NCBI RefSeq assembly: GCF_020010905.1
Contig: NZ_JAGJBY010000002.1
Coordinates: 310,001 to 374,000, forward strand
Length of the DNA: 64,000 nucleotides
Direction of reading: 5' to 3'
Source of the DNA: Streptomyces acidiscabies
GTDB lineage: Bacteria > Actinomycetota > Actinomycetes > Streptomycetales > Streptomycetaceae
Position numbers and translations under genes: made by a program. Below, in pieces: positions 25,242-33,678 of the stretch; the stretch's first letter is position 1; each line of letters starts with the position of its first letter. The notes under the pieces were generated by a model. That model did not search any database and was not told where the DNA came from. It saw nothing but the letters and a program-made list of their open reading frames with translations.

Positions 25242-26315
25242 TCAGGACACCGGCGCCGCCAACCAGTCGTCCACCCCGGACAACAGCTTCCCCCTGACCC
25301 CCTCCGGCGCCGCCGACCCCCGGATCGACTGCCGCGCCAGTTCCGCCAGTTCCTCGTCCGTGAACCCGTGGTACCGCCGGGCGATCTCGTACTGCGCGGC
25401 CAGCCGGGAGCCGAACAGCAGCGGGTCGTCCGCGCCCAGCGCCATCGGCACGCCGGCGTCGTACAGCACCCGCAGGGGCACGTCCTCCGGCTTCTCGTAC
25501 ACGCCCAGGGCGACGTTGGACGCGGGGCAGACCTCGCAGGTCACCCCCCGCTCCGCGAGGCGCTTCAGCAGGCGGGGGTCCTCCGCCGCGCGGACCCCGT
25601 GGCCGATGCGGGTCGCGTGGAGGTCGTCCAGGCAGTCGCGGATGGAGAAGGCGCCGGCCAGCTCGCCGCCGTGGGGCGCGGACAGCAGGCCCCCCTCGCG
25701 GGCGATCGCGAACGCCCGGTCGAAGTCGCGGGCCAGGCCCCGGCGTTCGTCGTTGGAGAGGCCGAAGCCGACGACGCCCCGCTCGGCGTAGCGGACGGCG
25801 AGCCGGGCGAGCGTACGGGCGTCCAGCGGGTGCTTCATCCGGTTCGCGGCGACCAGCACCCGCATCCCGATCCCGAGGTCGCGCGAGGTCGTCTCCACCG
25901 CGTCCAGGATGATCTCCAGCGCCGGGATGAGCCCGCCCAGCCGGGGCGCGTACGAGGTGGGGTCGACCTGGATCTCCAGCCACCCGGAGCCGTCCCGGAC
26001 ATCCTCCTCGGCGGCCTCGCGCACGAGGCGCCGGATGTCGTCGGGCTCACGCAGGCACGAGCGCGCAGCGTCGTACAGCCGCTGGAAGCGGAACCAGCCC
26101 CGTTCGTCCGTAGCCCTCAGCTGCGGCGGCTCCCCGCTGGTCAGCGCCTCGGTCAGCGCCTCAGGCAGCCGTACCCCGTACTTGTCGGCCAGTTCCAGCA
26201 CGGTCGCGGGCCGCATCGAGCCGGTGAAGTGCAGGTGCAGATGGGCTTTGGGGAGTTGAGAGAGATCACGTACACACGGGGGGTTCGGGGGGCTCCCCCC
26301 TGAAAGGCTCAGCAT
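25242..26315 (-). CDS. add: Adenosine deaminase
   Basis: Zinc-dependent deaminase of adenosine (purine salvage). About 357 aa from the ATG at 26315; an in-frame ATG at 26384 would add 23 residues, and homology begins only at LPKAHLHLHFTGSMRP. The metal motif HLHLH, AIAREGGLLSAPHGGEL (His and catalytic Glu region), CPASNVALGVY and the second-metal Asp pair in MALGADDPLLFG are all present. No strong ribosome-binding site precedes either ATG. It is preceded by the aminotransferase terminator, so it needs its own promoter in 26316-26388. Confidence 0.92.
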   Translation of the reverse strand: MLSLSGGSPPNPPCVRDLSQLPKAHLHLHFTGSMRPATVLELADKYGVRLPEALTEALTSGEPPQLRATDERGWFRFQRLYDAARSCLREPDDIRRLVREAAEEDVRDGSGWLEIQVDPTSYAPRLGGLIPALEIILDAVETTSRDLGIGMRVLVAANRMKHPLDARTLARLAVRYAERGVVGFGLSNDERRGLARDFDRAFAIAREGGLLSAPHGGELAGAFSIRDCLDDLHATRIGHGVRAAEDPRLLKRLAERGVTCEVCPASNVALGVYEKPEDVPLRVLYDAGVPMALGADDPLLFGSRLAAQYEIARRYHGFTDEELAELARQSIRGSAAPEGVRGKLLSGVDDWLAAPVS

Positions 26316-26388
26316 TCGCCGATACTGCCGTACGCGGGTGAGGCGCGGGTAATCGGTTCCCCGAACGTGGGTTTGCTCGCACACACCA

Positions 26389-26420
26389 GCGGGCCGCCTC
26401 CCCGGAGGAAGGCGGCCCGC
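26389..26420 (-). terminator. Terminator of the aminotransferase gene
   Basis: A 10-bp perfect stem (26389-26398 with 26411-26420), extendable by one T-A pair, with a 12-nt loop, 11 bases beyond the stop of the gene at 26432. Confidence 0.75.
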
Positions 26421-26431
26421 ACGGTGATGTC

Positions 26432-27655
26432 CTACTTGGCCTCGGCCAGCAGCTTCTGGAGCCGCGAGACGCCCTCGACGAGGTCCTCGTCGCCCAGCGC
26501 GTACGACAGCCGCAGATAACCGGGTGTGCCGAACGCCTCACCGGGTACGACCGCGACCTCGGCCTCCTCCAGGATCAGCTCGGCCAGCTCCACCGAGGAG
26601 GCGGGCCGCCGGCCCCGGATCTCCTTGCCGAGCAGCTCCTTCACGGACGGGTACGCGTAGAACGCGCCCTCGGGCACCGGGCAGAACACGCCGTCGATCT
26701 CGTTGAGCATCGCGACGATCGTCTTGCGCCGCCGGTCGAAGGCGACCTTCATCTCCTCGACGGCCGTGAGGTCACCGGAGACCGCGGCGAGCGCGGCGAC
26801 CTGGGCGACGTTGGAGACGTTGGACGTGGCGTGCGACTGGAGGTTGGTCGCGGCCTTGACGACGTCCTTGGGGCCGATGACCCAGCCGACCCGCCAGCCG
26901 GTCATGGCGTACGTCTTGGCGACGCCGTTGACGACGATCGTCTTGTCGGCCAGCTCGGGCACGACCACCGGGAGCGAGTGGAACTCCGCGTCGCCGTACA
27001 CGAGGTGCTCGTAGATCTCGTCCGTCAGGACCCACAGGCCGTGCTCGGCGGCCCAGCGGCCGATCTCCTCGACCTGCGCGCGCGTGTAGACCGCGCCGGT
27101 CGGGTTGGAGGGGGAGACGAAGAGCAGGACCTTGGTGTTCGCGGTCCGCGCGGCCTCCAGCTGCTCGACCGAGACGCGGTAGCCGGTCGTCTCGTCGGCG
27201 ACGACCTCGACCGGGACACCGCCGGCGAGACGGATCGACTCGGGGTAGGTCGTCCAGTACGGCGCCGGGACGATGACCTCGTCGCCCGGGTCGAGGATCG
27301 CGGCGAACGCCTCGTAGATGGCCTGCTTGCCGCCGTTGGTGACGAGGATCTGGGACGCGTCGACCTCGTAGCCCGAGTCGCGCAGGGTCTTCGCGGCGAT
27401 CGCGGCCTTCAGCTCGGGCAGGCCGCCCGCCGGGGTGTAGCGGTGGTACTTGGGGTTCTTGCAGGCCTCGACGGCCGCCTCGACGATGTAGTCGGGGGTC
27501 GGGAAGTCGGGCTCACCCGCGCCGAAACCGATCACCGGACGCCCGGCGGCCTTCAGGGCCTTCGCCTTGGCGTCCACGGCGAGGGTCGCGGATTCGGAGA
27601 TCGCGCCGATGCGGGCCGAGACCCGGCGTTCGGTGGGAGAGGTTGCAGCGCTCAT
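26432..27655 (-). CDS. aspC: Pyridoxal-phosphate aminotransferase, aspartate aminotransferase type
   Basis: 407-aa class I aminotransferase from the ATG at 27655. Landmarks: VIGFGAGEPDFPTPDYIVEAA, the cofactor loop ILVTNGGKQAIYEAF, VLLFVSPSNPTGAVYTRAQ (Asn), VLTDEIYEHLVYGD (Asp/Tyr), the Schiff-base Lys in VVNGVAKTYAMTGWRVGW and the substrate Arg in GYLRLSYA. Aspartate is the family-typical substrate; related substrates cannot be excluded. It lies directly upstream of and divergent from tRNA-Trp-secE, a conserved Streptomyces arrangement. Confidence 0.93.
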   Translation of the reverse strand: MSAATSPTERRVSARIGAISESATLAVDAKAKALKAAGRPVIGFGAGEPDFPTPDYIVEAAVEACKNPKYHRYTPAGGLPELKAAIAAKTLRDSGYEVDASQILVTNGGKQAIYEAFAAILDPGDEVIVPAPYWTTYPESIRLAGGVPVEVVADETTGYRVSVEQLEAARTANTKVLLFVSPSNPTGAVYTRAQVEEIGRWAAEHGLWVLTDEIYEHLVYGDAEFHSLPVVVPELADKTIVVNGVAKTYAMTGWRVGWVIGPKDVVKAATNLQSHATSNVSNVAQVAALAAVSGDLTAVEEMKVAFDRRRKTIVAMLNEIDGVFCPVPEGAFYAYPSVKELLGKEIRGRRPASSVELAELILEEAEVAVVPGEAFGTPGYLRLSYALGDEDLVEGVSRLQKLLAEAK

Positions 27656-27778
27656 GCGGCCCATGTTTTCAGACCCGCAACACCGGCGGCACGCCGGTTT
27701 CACGTACTGGGCAACGCGAGGCCACGCCCGGGTGAACCGACGGAACATCAGACCGAGACCGATCAAGAGCGCTTCGCG

Positions 27779-27808
27779 TTCGACGCCGGGCTCAGGAGCA
27801 CGTACACT
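27779..27808 (+). promoter_or_regulatory. Candidate promoter upstream of tRNA-Trp/secE
   Basis: TTCGAC (27779-27784), an 18-base spacer and TACACT (27803-27808). A second -10-like TAGGTT at 27875-27880 sits closer to the tRNA start. Confidence 0.45.
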
Positions 27809-27893
27809 CATCCGTCGTTGGCCCTCTACAGCCGTGCCACCAGCGGTGCACACCAAGCACCCGCGTGGATACGGTAGGTTGGGGGACGGACAA

Positions 27894-27966
27894 AGGGTCG
27901 TAGCTCAATTGGTAGAGCACTGGTCTCCAAAACCAGCGGTTGGGGGTTCAAGTCCCTCCGGCCCTG
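27894..27966 (+). tRNA. tRNA-Trp (CCA)
   Basis: 73 nt. Acceptor AGGGTCG (27894-27900) pairs with CGGCCCT (27959-27965), discriminator G. The anticodon stem CTGGT/ACCAG encloses CTCCAAA (anticodon CCA). It precedes secE, as in most actinobacteria. Confidence 0.97.
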
Positions 27967-28071
27967 CTTCACACTCCTTCAGGATGTGTGCGCAGGTATA
28001 CACAGCATTGCACCGTCGTGCGGCTCAGACCGGGCGCGGCACGGCCACGACCCGGGAACAGGTGAGGACGA

Positions 28072-28359
28072 ATGGCGGATGCCGTGGGCTCCATCGATAC
28101 GCCTGATGCCCAGGACGAAGCGCCTGAGAGCAAGAAGAAGGCGCGCAAGGGCGGAAAGCGCGCCAAGCGAGGCCCGCTGAAGCGTCTGGCCCTCTTCTAC
28201 CGCCAGATCGTCGCCGAGCTGCGCAAGGTAGTCTGGCCGACGCGCAATCAGCTCACCACCTACACCACCGTGGTGATCGTCTTCGTGGTCATCATGATCG
28301 GTCTGGTCACGGTGATCGACTACGGTCTCAGCCATGCCGCCAAGTACGTCTTCGGCTGA
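28072..28359 (+). CDS. secE: Preprotein translocase subunit SecE
   Basis: Membrane subunit of the SecYEG channel. 95 aa: a Lys-rich cytoplasmic N terminus (KKKARKGGKRAKRG), the conserved amphipathic helix/hinge (FYRQIVAELRKVVWPTRNQL) and one transmembrane helix (about 62-84). ATG at 28072 with GGTGAGGA upstream. It is followed by a hairpin and then nusG. Confidence 0.96.
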   Translation: MADAVGSIDTPDAQDEAPESKKKARKGGKRAKRGPLKRLALFYRQIVAELRKVVWPTRNQLTTYTTVVIVFVVIMIGLVTVIDYGLSHAAKYVFG

Positions 28360-28370
28360 TGCCGATTAGC

Positions 28371-28400
28371 GAAGGGCGCCGAGGAAACCGGCGCCCCTTT
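28371..28400 (+). terminator. Hairpin between secE and nusG (attenuator?)
   Basis: An 8-bp GC stem (28374-28381 with 28389-28396) with a 7-nt loop, followed by ttt. Because nusG lacks an obvious promoter of its own, it may be a partial terminator or processing site. Confidence 0.55.
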
Positions 28401-28441
28401 CGCATGTTCCACCCTTATGCATCCCAGGAAGAAGCAGCCAC

Positions 28442-29332
28442 GTGTCTGACCAGAACCTGAACGACGACCACGAAGCTGTCGAGGCCGTCGAGTCCGTCGA
28501 CGACGAGCTCGACATCGTCGAGGGCGCGGACGAGGACCTGGACGAGGTGGAGGCTGCCGACGCCGAGGCCGGCGAGGCCGCTGAAGAGGACGCCGTCCAC
28601 CTCGAAGAGGAAGAGGACGCCGACCTCGAAGAGGACGCCGCCCTTGAAGAAGACGCCGACCTTGAAGAAGGCGATGAGGAGGACGAGTCCGGCGGCGACG
28701 TCGAGACCGCTCCCGTCGACCCCGTCGAGGCCCTCCGCGAGGAGCTGCGCACCCTCCCCGGCGAGTGGTACGTCATCCACACCTACGCCGGTTACGAGAA
28801 CCGCGTGAAGACCAACCTGGAGCAGCGCGCCGTCTCGCTGAACGTCGAGGACTTCATCTTCCAGGCCGAGGTGCCGCAGGAAGAGGTCGCCCAGATCAAG
28901 AACGGCGAGCGCAAGACGGTCCGGCAGAACAAGCTTCCCGGGTACGTCCTGGTCCGGATGGACCTCACGAACGAGTCCTGGGGCGTCGTCCGCAACACCC
29001 CCGGCGTCACCGGCTTCGTGGGCAACGCGTACGACCCCTACCCGCTGACGCTGGACGAGATCGTCAAGATGCTCGCGCCCGAGGCGGAGGAGAAGGCGGC
29101 CCGCGAGGCGGCCGAGGCCGAGGGTAAGCCGGCGCCGTCGCGCAAGCTTGAGGTCCAGGTGCTGGACTTCGAGGTCGGCGACTCGGTCACCGTCACGGAC
29201 GGCCCGTTCGCCACGCTCCAGGCCACGATCAACGAGATCAACGCCGACTCCAAGAAGGTCAAGGGCCTGGTGGAGATCTTCGGCCGCGAGACCCCGGTCG
29301 AGCTGTCCTTCGACCAGATCCAGAAGAACTAG
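28442..29332 (+). CDS. nusG: Transcription antitermination/termination factor NusG
   Basis: RNA polymerase elongation factor, 296 aa from a GTG start with AGGAAG upstream. Residues 1 to about 95 are a very acidic extension (Glu/Asp/Ala runs), longer than the E. coli protein but typical of actinobacteria. The NGN domain starts at LPGEWYVIHTYAGYENRVKTNLEQRA and the KOW domain is VGDSVTVTDGPFATLQATINEINADSKKVKGLVEIFGRETPVELSFDQIQ. It ends before a strong terminator, so secE-nusG is separable from rplK-rplA. Confidence 0.96.
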   Translation: MSDQNLNDDHEAVEAVESVDDELDIVEGADEDLDEVEAADAEAGEAAEEDAVHLEEEEDADLEEDAALEEDADLEEGDEEDESGGDVETAPVDPVEALREELRTLPGEWYVIHTYAGYENRVKTNLEQRAVSLNVEDFIFQAEVPQEEVAQIKNGERKTVRQNKLPGYVLVRMDLTNESWGVVRNTPGVTGFVGNAYDPYPLTLDEIVKMLAPEAEEKAAREAAEAEGKPAPSRKLEVQVLDFEVGDSVTVTDGPFATLQATINEINADSKKVKGLVEIFGRETPVELSFDQIQKN

Positions 29333-29359
29333 CTCTTTCTGGAAGACACACTTCCGGCC

Positions 29360-29403
29360 AGGTCAGACAGGCTGTCACAGCTTGTCTGACCTGCTCGGTT
29401 TTT
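29360..29403 (+). terminator. Intrinsic terminator after nusG with T-tract
   Basis: A 15-bp stem (29360-29374 with 29378-29392; one G-T pair) closes a 3-nt loop and is followed by gctcggttttt. One of the few classical Rho-independent terminators in the window. Confidence 0.85.
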
Positions 29404-29429
29404 GGCCGCACACCTATACCCGTTATCGT
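29402..29429 (+). promoter_or_regulatory. Possible rplK promoter
   Basis: TTGGCC (29402-29407), a 16-base spacer and TATCGT (29424-29429) directly follow the nusG terminator, about 72 bases before rplK. Confidence 0.35.
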
Positions 29430-29500
29430 TGTGCGGTATGCCTGCGTCCGGGTGATTCCCGAGCACGGGCAGGACCCGAATCGAAAGGACCCGGAGAGCT

Positions 29501-29935
29501 ATGCCTCCCAAGAAGAAGAAGGTCACGGGGCTCATCAAGCTCCAGATCAACGCCGGTGCGGCGAACCCCGCCCCGCCGGTCGGCCCCGCGCTCGGTCAGC
29601 ACGGCGTCAACATCATGGAGTTCTGCAAGGCCTACAACGCCGCGACCGAGTCGCAGCGTGGCTGGGTCATCCCGGTGGAGATCACGGTCTACGAGGACCG
29701 CTCCTTCACCTTCGTGACCAAGACTCCGCCGGCCGCGAAGATGATCCTCAAGGCCGCCGGTGTCGAGAAGGGCTCGGGCGAGCCGCACAAGACCAAGGTC
29801 GCCAAGATCACCGAGGCGCAGGTCCGCGAGATCGCCACGACCAAGCTCCCCGACCTCAACGCCAACGACCTGGACGCCGCGGCGAAGATCATCGCCGGCA
29901 CCGCGCGCTCCATGGGCGTCGTCGTCGAGGGCTGA
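29501..29935 (+). CDS. rplK: Ribosomal protein L11
   Basis: 144-aa protein of the GTPase-associated centre, needed for factor-dependent GTP hydrolysis and (p)ppGpp synthesis on the ribosome. It begins MPPKKKKVTGLIKLQINAGAANPAPPVGPALGQHGVNIMEFCKAYNAAT (the Pro-rich N-terminal domain, target of thiopeptides) and ends with the rRNA-binding domain. ATG at 29501 preceded by GGAGAG. Followed by rplA after 80 bases. Confidence 0.97.
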   Translation: MPPKKKKVTGLIKLQINAGAANPAPPVGPALGQHGVNIMEFCKAYNAATESQRGWVIPVEITVYEDRSFTFVTKTPPAAKMILKAAGVEKGSGEPHKTKVAKITEAQVREIATTKLPDLNANDLDAAAKIIAGTARSMGVVVEG

Positions 29936-30015
29936 CCTCACCCCCCTTCACCGCAGATATGTGGGAGGGCCTGCTCGGCCCTGAACCACGACTCCAGAAC
30001 CTCACAGGAGCAGTA

Positions 30016-30741
30016 ATGAGCAAGCGCAGCAAGGCCCTTCGCGCTGCGGACGCCAAGATCGACCGGGAGAAGCTGTACGCCCCGCTCGAGGCCGTCCGTC
30101 TCGCCAAGGAGACCTCCACCTCGAAGTTCGACGGCACCGTCGAGGTCGCCTTCCGCCTGGGTGTCGACCCGCGCAAGGCCGACCAGATGGTCCGTGGCAC
30201 CGTGAACCTGCCGCACGGCACCGGCAAGACCGCCCGGGTCCTGGTCTTCGCGACCGGTGACCGTGCTGCTGCCGCGGAAGCCGCTGGCGCCGACATCGTC
30301 GGCTCCGACGAACTGATCGACGAGGTCGCCAAGGGCCGCCTGGACTTCGACGCCGTCGTCGCCACCCCGGACCTCATGGGCAAGGTCGGCCGCCTCGGCC
30401 GCGTGCTCGGTCCGCGTGGTCTGATGCCGAACCCGAAGACCGGCACCGTCACTCCGGACGTCGTCAAGGCCGTCACGGACATCAAGGGCGGCAAGATCGA
30501 GTTCCGCGTCGACAAGCACTCGAACCTGCACTTCATCATCGGCAAGACGTCCTTCGAGGACGAGAAGCTGGTGGAGAACTACGCCGCGGCGCTCGACGAG
30601 ATCACGCGTCTCAAGCCGTCCGCCGCGAAGGGTCGGTACATCAAGAAGGCCGCGATCAGCACCACGATCGGCCCCGGCGTTCCGGTCGACCCCAACCGCA
30701 CCCGCAACCTCCTCACCGAGGAGGACCCGGCCGCGGTCTGA
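30016..30741 (+). CDS. rplA: Ribosomal protein L1
   Basis: 241-aa L1-stalk protein and typical autogenous regulator of the L11-L1 operon. ATG at 30016 with CAGGAG nine bases upstream. It contains the L1 signature (GRLGRVLGPRGLMPNPKTGTVT) and the FRVDKHSNLHFIIGK region. It ends at 30741 before a tetraloop terminator, so it is not directly continuous with rplJ. Confidence 0.97.
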   Translation: MSKRSKALRAADAKIDREKLYAPLEAVRLAKETSTSKFDGTVEVAFRLGVDPRKADQMVRGTVNLPHGTGKTARVLVFATGDRAAAAEAAGADIVGSDELIDEVAKGRLDFDAVVATPDLMGKVGRLGRVLGPRGLMPNPKTGTVTPDVVKAVTDIKGGKIEFRVDKHSNLHFIIGKTSFEDEKLVENYAAALDEITRLKPSAAKGRYIKKAAISTTIGPGVPVDPNRTRNLLTEEDPAAV

Positions 30742-30768
30742 GCCTCACCGCTCACCTCGTAGTCGGAC

Positions 30769-30800
30769 ACGGGCCCCACGCCTTCGGGTGTGGGGCCCGT
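30769..30800 (+). terminator. 14-bp TTCG-tetraloop terminator after rplA
   Basis: Arms 30769-30782 and 30787-30800 pair (one wobble) around the very stable ttcg loop. Confidence 0.85.
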
Positions 30801-30863
30801 TCCCGTTGTCGGTGGCCTGGGTTAACGTGCGGGAACGGAGATCGCACAGGGGTGGTGGGACGG

Positions 30864-31658
30864 ATGGCGCGGGTGGGGCTGTGGGGGGCGACCGTGGCCC
30901 TGCTGGTGGGGAGCGTCGCGTGTACGACGCCACAGCCGCAGGCCGGGGGTACCACGGCGGCGGCGAGCGCGCCGGTCAAGGCCCTGCGCGGCGCCGAGCG
31001 GGCCACCACGGACGCCGGGTCGGCCAAGGTCGAGTCGAGCACGGCGATGGGGAAGGTGATGTCCCTGACGGCCGAGGGCGCGGTGTCGTGGGCGCGGGGG
31101 TTCACGGGGACGCTCGTGCTGACCTACACCGGGGGCAGCGTCGCCGAGACCATGCGGGAGGCGGGCGTGTCCTCGACGGAGGCCCGCTATCTGCCGGACG
31201 CGTACTACGCGCGCACGGGCGCCCGGCTCGCGAAGGAGGCCGGCGGCAAGCAGTGGGTGCGGTACGCGTACGCCGATCTGGAGCGCCTCGCGGGCGGCGC
31301 CGGCGCGTACATCCAGGACCAGCTCCGGCACACGGCCCCCAGCCGCGCGGTGAAGCTCCTGCTGGCCTCGGGGGACGTGCGCGAGGTCGGCCGGGAGACG
31401 GTGCGGGGGCGGCGTACGACGCACTACTCGGGGGCCGTGGACTCCGACGCGTCCAGTGTGACGACCGAGCGCGTGGACGTGTGGGTGGACGAGCGGAACC
31501 TGCTGGTGAAGAAGGTGGAGAAGGGCGTCACCGCGGACGGGGCGTACAGCCAGACCGCGTACTACGGGGAGTACGGCACGAAGGTGGCCGTCGAGCGGCC
31601 TCCGGCGAAGGACACCGCGGACTTCTCGGAGCTGGTGCGGGAACTCTCGGGCGGGTGA
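30864..31658 (+). CDS. Predicted secreted lipoprotein (first of a pair)
   Basis: About 264 aa from the ATG at 30864 (a GTG at 30852 is also possible). A signal peptide with lipobox (ALLVGSVAC) gives a lipid-anchored Cys and a Thr/Ala-rich linker. The body, about 50-250, has the alternating strand pattern of LolA/LppX-like lipoproteins. It resembles the next gene in layout (signal, helix with Ser/Ala/Lys repeats, late VDVWVDERNLLVKK versus TDVWVNKDDLPVRM), so the two are probably paralogues. No enzyme motif. Confidence 0.85.
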   Translation: MARVGLWGATVALLVGSVACTTPQPQAGGTTAAASAPVKALRGAERATTDAGSAKVESSTAMGKVMSLTAEGAVSWARGFTGTLVLTYTGGSVAETMREAGVSSTEARYLPDAYYARTGARLAKEAGGKQWVRYAYADLERLAGGAGAYIQDQLRHTAPSRAVKLLLASGDVREVGRETVRGRRTTHYSGAVDSDASSVTTERVDVWVDERNLLVKKVEKGVTADGAYSQTAYYGEYGTKVAVERPPAKDTADFSELVRELSGG

Positions 31659-31759
31659 AAACGTCGGGGACAGTAAAGGGAGTCTCGGACTAAGGTTCTA
31701 CACAGGTAAAGCAAATGAAGGGGAGTCTGGGGAGGCTCCTCGGGATGTGGGGGGTACTT

Positions 31760-32716
31760 GTGAACGTCCGGAAGAAGACCGCCGCCGCCGGTGTGACCGC
31801 TCTGGTGCTGACCGGCGCCGTGGCCTGCGGGAACGCGTCCGACACCGTGGAGCGGACGGCGGCCCAGGCGCTGACGGCGTCGTTCAAGAAGACCTCGGAG
31901 GCCAAGTCCGCGAAGGTCAGCATGACCATGTCGATGCCGAAGGCCATGGAGGGCGGCGGCGACACGACGATGACCGGCGTCATGGGCTGGGACCCGACCG
32001 TGCTGGACGTCACGATGAAGGGCGACGGTCTCACGGGCGAGCCCGGTGCCCCCGAGAGCGTCCGCATGATCATGGCGGACAACGTCATGTACATGGACAT
32101 GGGCGCCTCGCCGGACATGGCCGAGATGACGGACGGCAAGCGCTGGATGAAGCTCGACATGATGGCCGCCGCGAAGGCCAGTGGCGACAAGGCGCTCCAG
32201 AAGCAGGCGACCGCGGGCCTGGAGAACATGAACCAGAGCCCGGTGGACCAGCTCGCCCTGCTGCTCGAATCGCCGAACATCAAGCACATCGGCAGCGAGA
32301 AGATCGACGGCGTTGAGGCGGAGCACTACAAGGGCCTGCTCACGGTCAAGGAGATGATGGCGTCCAACAAGTCGCTGGACGTCCTGGACTCCGCCGACCG
32401 CGACAAGCTCCTCAAGGGCATCGAGAAGTCCGGCTTCACGGGCTACGACACGGACGTCTGGGTCAACAAGGACGACCTCCCGGTCCGGATGGACGTCGTC
32501 ATGGACCACCCCGACGGCGCGCTCAAGATGAGCATGAAGCTCTCCGACTACGGCGCGCAGGCCAAGGTCACGCCGCCGGCCGCCAAGGACACCTTCGACC
32601 TGATGGACATGTTCAAGAACCTCGGCGACAAGCTGAAGGGCCTGGACAAGGACCTGGAGGGGCTGGACGCCGGGGACCTCGACCTCCAGGACCTGGAGAA
32701 CACCCCGGCGAGCTGA
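31760..32716 (+). CDS. Predicted secreted lipoprotein (second of a pair)
   Basis: 318 aa from the GTG at 31760, chosen because a GGGGGG Shine-Dalgarno lies about six bases upstream and the signal peptide begins there (VRKKTAAAGVTALVLTGAVAC). The body is Met/Lys-rich (VSMTMSMPKAMEGGG, MIMADNVMYMDMG), with a LolA/LppX-like layout and the motif DVWVNKDDLPVRM shared with the preceding gene. The C terminus is a charged Lys/Asp/Leu repeat (GDKLKGLDKDLEGLDAGDLDLQDLEN). It lies between rplA and rplJ on the same strand. Confidence 0.87.
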   Translation: MNVRKKTAAAGVTALVLTGAVACGNASDTVERTAAQALTASFKKTSEAKSAKVSMTMSMPKAMEGGGDTTMTGVMGWDPTVLDVTMKGDGLTGEPGAPESVRMIMADNVMYMDMGASPDMAEMTDGKRWMKLDMMAAAKASGDKALQKQATAGLENMNQSPVDQLALLLESPNIKHIGSEKIDGVEAEHYKGLLTVKEMMASNKSLDVLDSADRDKLLKGIEKSGFTGYDTDVWVNKDDLPVRMDVVMDHPDGALKMSMKLSDYGAQAKVTPPAAKDTFDLMDMFKNLGDKLKGLDKDLEGLDAGDLDLQDLENTPAS

Positions 32717-32751
32717 GCCGCGTAGGGAACCTCATCGTCGTACGACCGGAT

Positions 32752-32781
32752 TTGCCCCGCGCCGATCCGGTCGCGTACTCT
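32752..32781 (+). promoter_or_regulatory. Promoter of rplJ-rplL
   Basis: TTGCCC (32752-32757), an 18-base spacer and TACTCT (32776-32781) form a good vegetative promoter about 230 bases before rplJ, leaving room for the leader. Confidence 0.6.
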
Positions 32782-32794
32782 CCTCGAGAAGCCA

Positions 32795-32970
32795 AAGACC
32801 GCTGGTCGTTGCCGTGTGTCCGTCAGGATGTGCGGTGGCCGAAGGATCCGCTGATATGCGGACGACCCGCGCAGGTGTTCGTGGAAGTGCTCCCGGAGTT
32901 CGCCGCCCCAGCGGTGTGCGAGTCCCGGTCGAGCAACGCCCCGTGCGCCTGCGCCGGGGCGTTTCGTTTT
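32795..32970 (+). promoter_or_regulatory. Probable L10 (rplJ) autoregulatory leader
   Basis: The untranslated region before rplJ is structured. It opens with a short GAC-rich stem around 32795-32815, of the kind bound by L10-(L7/L12)4 in known L10 leaders. It ends with an 8-bp GC hairpin (32935-32942 with 32956-32963) followed by tcgttttctcc, like a conditional terminator. Assignment rests on position and the terminator-like end, not on a covariance match. Confidence 0.55.
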
Positions 32971-33018
32971 CTCCAGCCCCTTCCGAGCGGTCTCATCACC
33001 CGGAAGGAGGCCACGCTT

Positions 33019-33549
33019 ATGGCAAGGCCCGACAAGGCTGCCGCGGTAGCCGAGTTGACGGAGCAGTTCCGCAGCTCGAACGCCGCCGTGCTGACCGAGT
33101 ACCGGGGTCTCACCGTGGCGCAGCTCAAGACGCTGCGCCGTTCGCTCGGTGCTGACGCCCAGTACGCCGTGGTGAAGAACACGCTGACCAAGATCGCGGC
33201 CAACGAGGCCGGGATCTCGACGCTCGACGACCTGTTCAACGGTCCGACGGCAGTCGCCTTCATCACCGGTGACCCGGTGACGTCGGCGAAGGGTCTTCGT
33301 GACTTCGCCAAGGACAACCCGAACCTCGTCATCAAGGGCGGTGTCCTTGACGGCAAGGCGCTGTCCGCCGACGAGATCAAGAAGCTCGCGGACCTCGAGT
33401 CCCGCGAGGTTCTGCTCGCCAAGCTGGCGGGCGCCATGAAGGGCAAGCAGACGCAGGCTGCACAGCTCTTCCAGGCGCTTCCGTCGAAGCTCGTCCGCAC
33501 CGTGGACGCGCTTCGTGCCAAGCGGGACGAGCAGGGCGGTGCCGAGTAA
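33019..33549 (+). CDS. rplJ: Ribosomal protein L10
   Basis: 176-aa base of the L7/L12 stalk. ATG at 33019 with AAGGAGG eight bases upstream. It begins MARPDKAAAVAELTEQFRSSNAAVLTEYRGLTVAQLKTLRR, the standard rRNA-binding domain; the C-terminal helix (about 135-165) recruits L7/L12 dimers. The leader suggests autoregulation with L7/L12. Confidence 0.97.
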   Translation: MARPDKAAAVAELTEQFRSSNAAVLTEYRGLTVAQLKTLRRSLGADAQYAVVKNTLTKIAANEAGISTLDDLFNGPTAVAFITGDPVTSAKGLRDFAKDNPNLVIKGGVLDGKALSADEIKKLADLESREVLLAKLAGAMKGKQTQAAQLFQALPSKLVRTVDALRAKRDEQGGAE

Positions 33550-33678
33550 CTCGGCTCGCATCATGACCGCCGCGTGAGGCAACTGCCGTAGCGCGTAGGT
33601 CGTAGCGGGCCGAACGTACGCCCGCCAGACATGTACATCCCGGCACCAGCCGAATGAGAAGTGGAAGGAGCAGCCACC

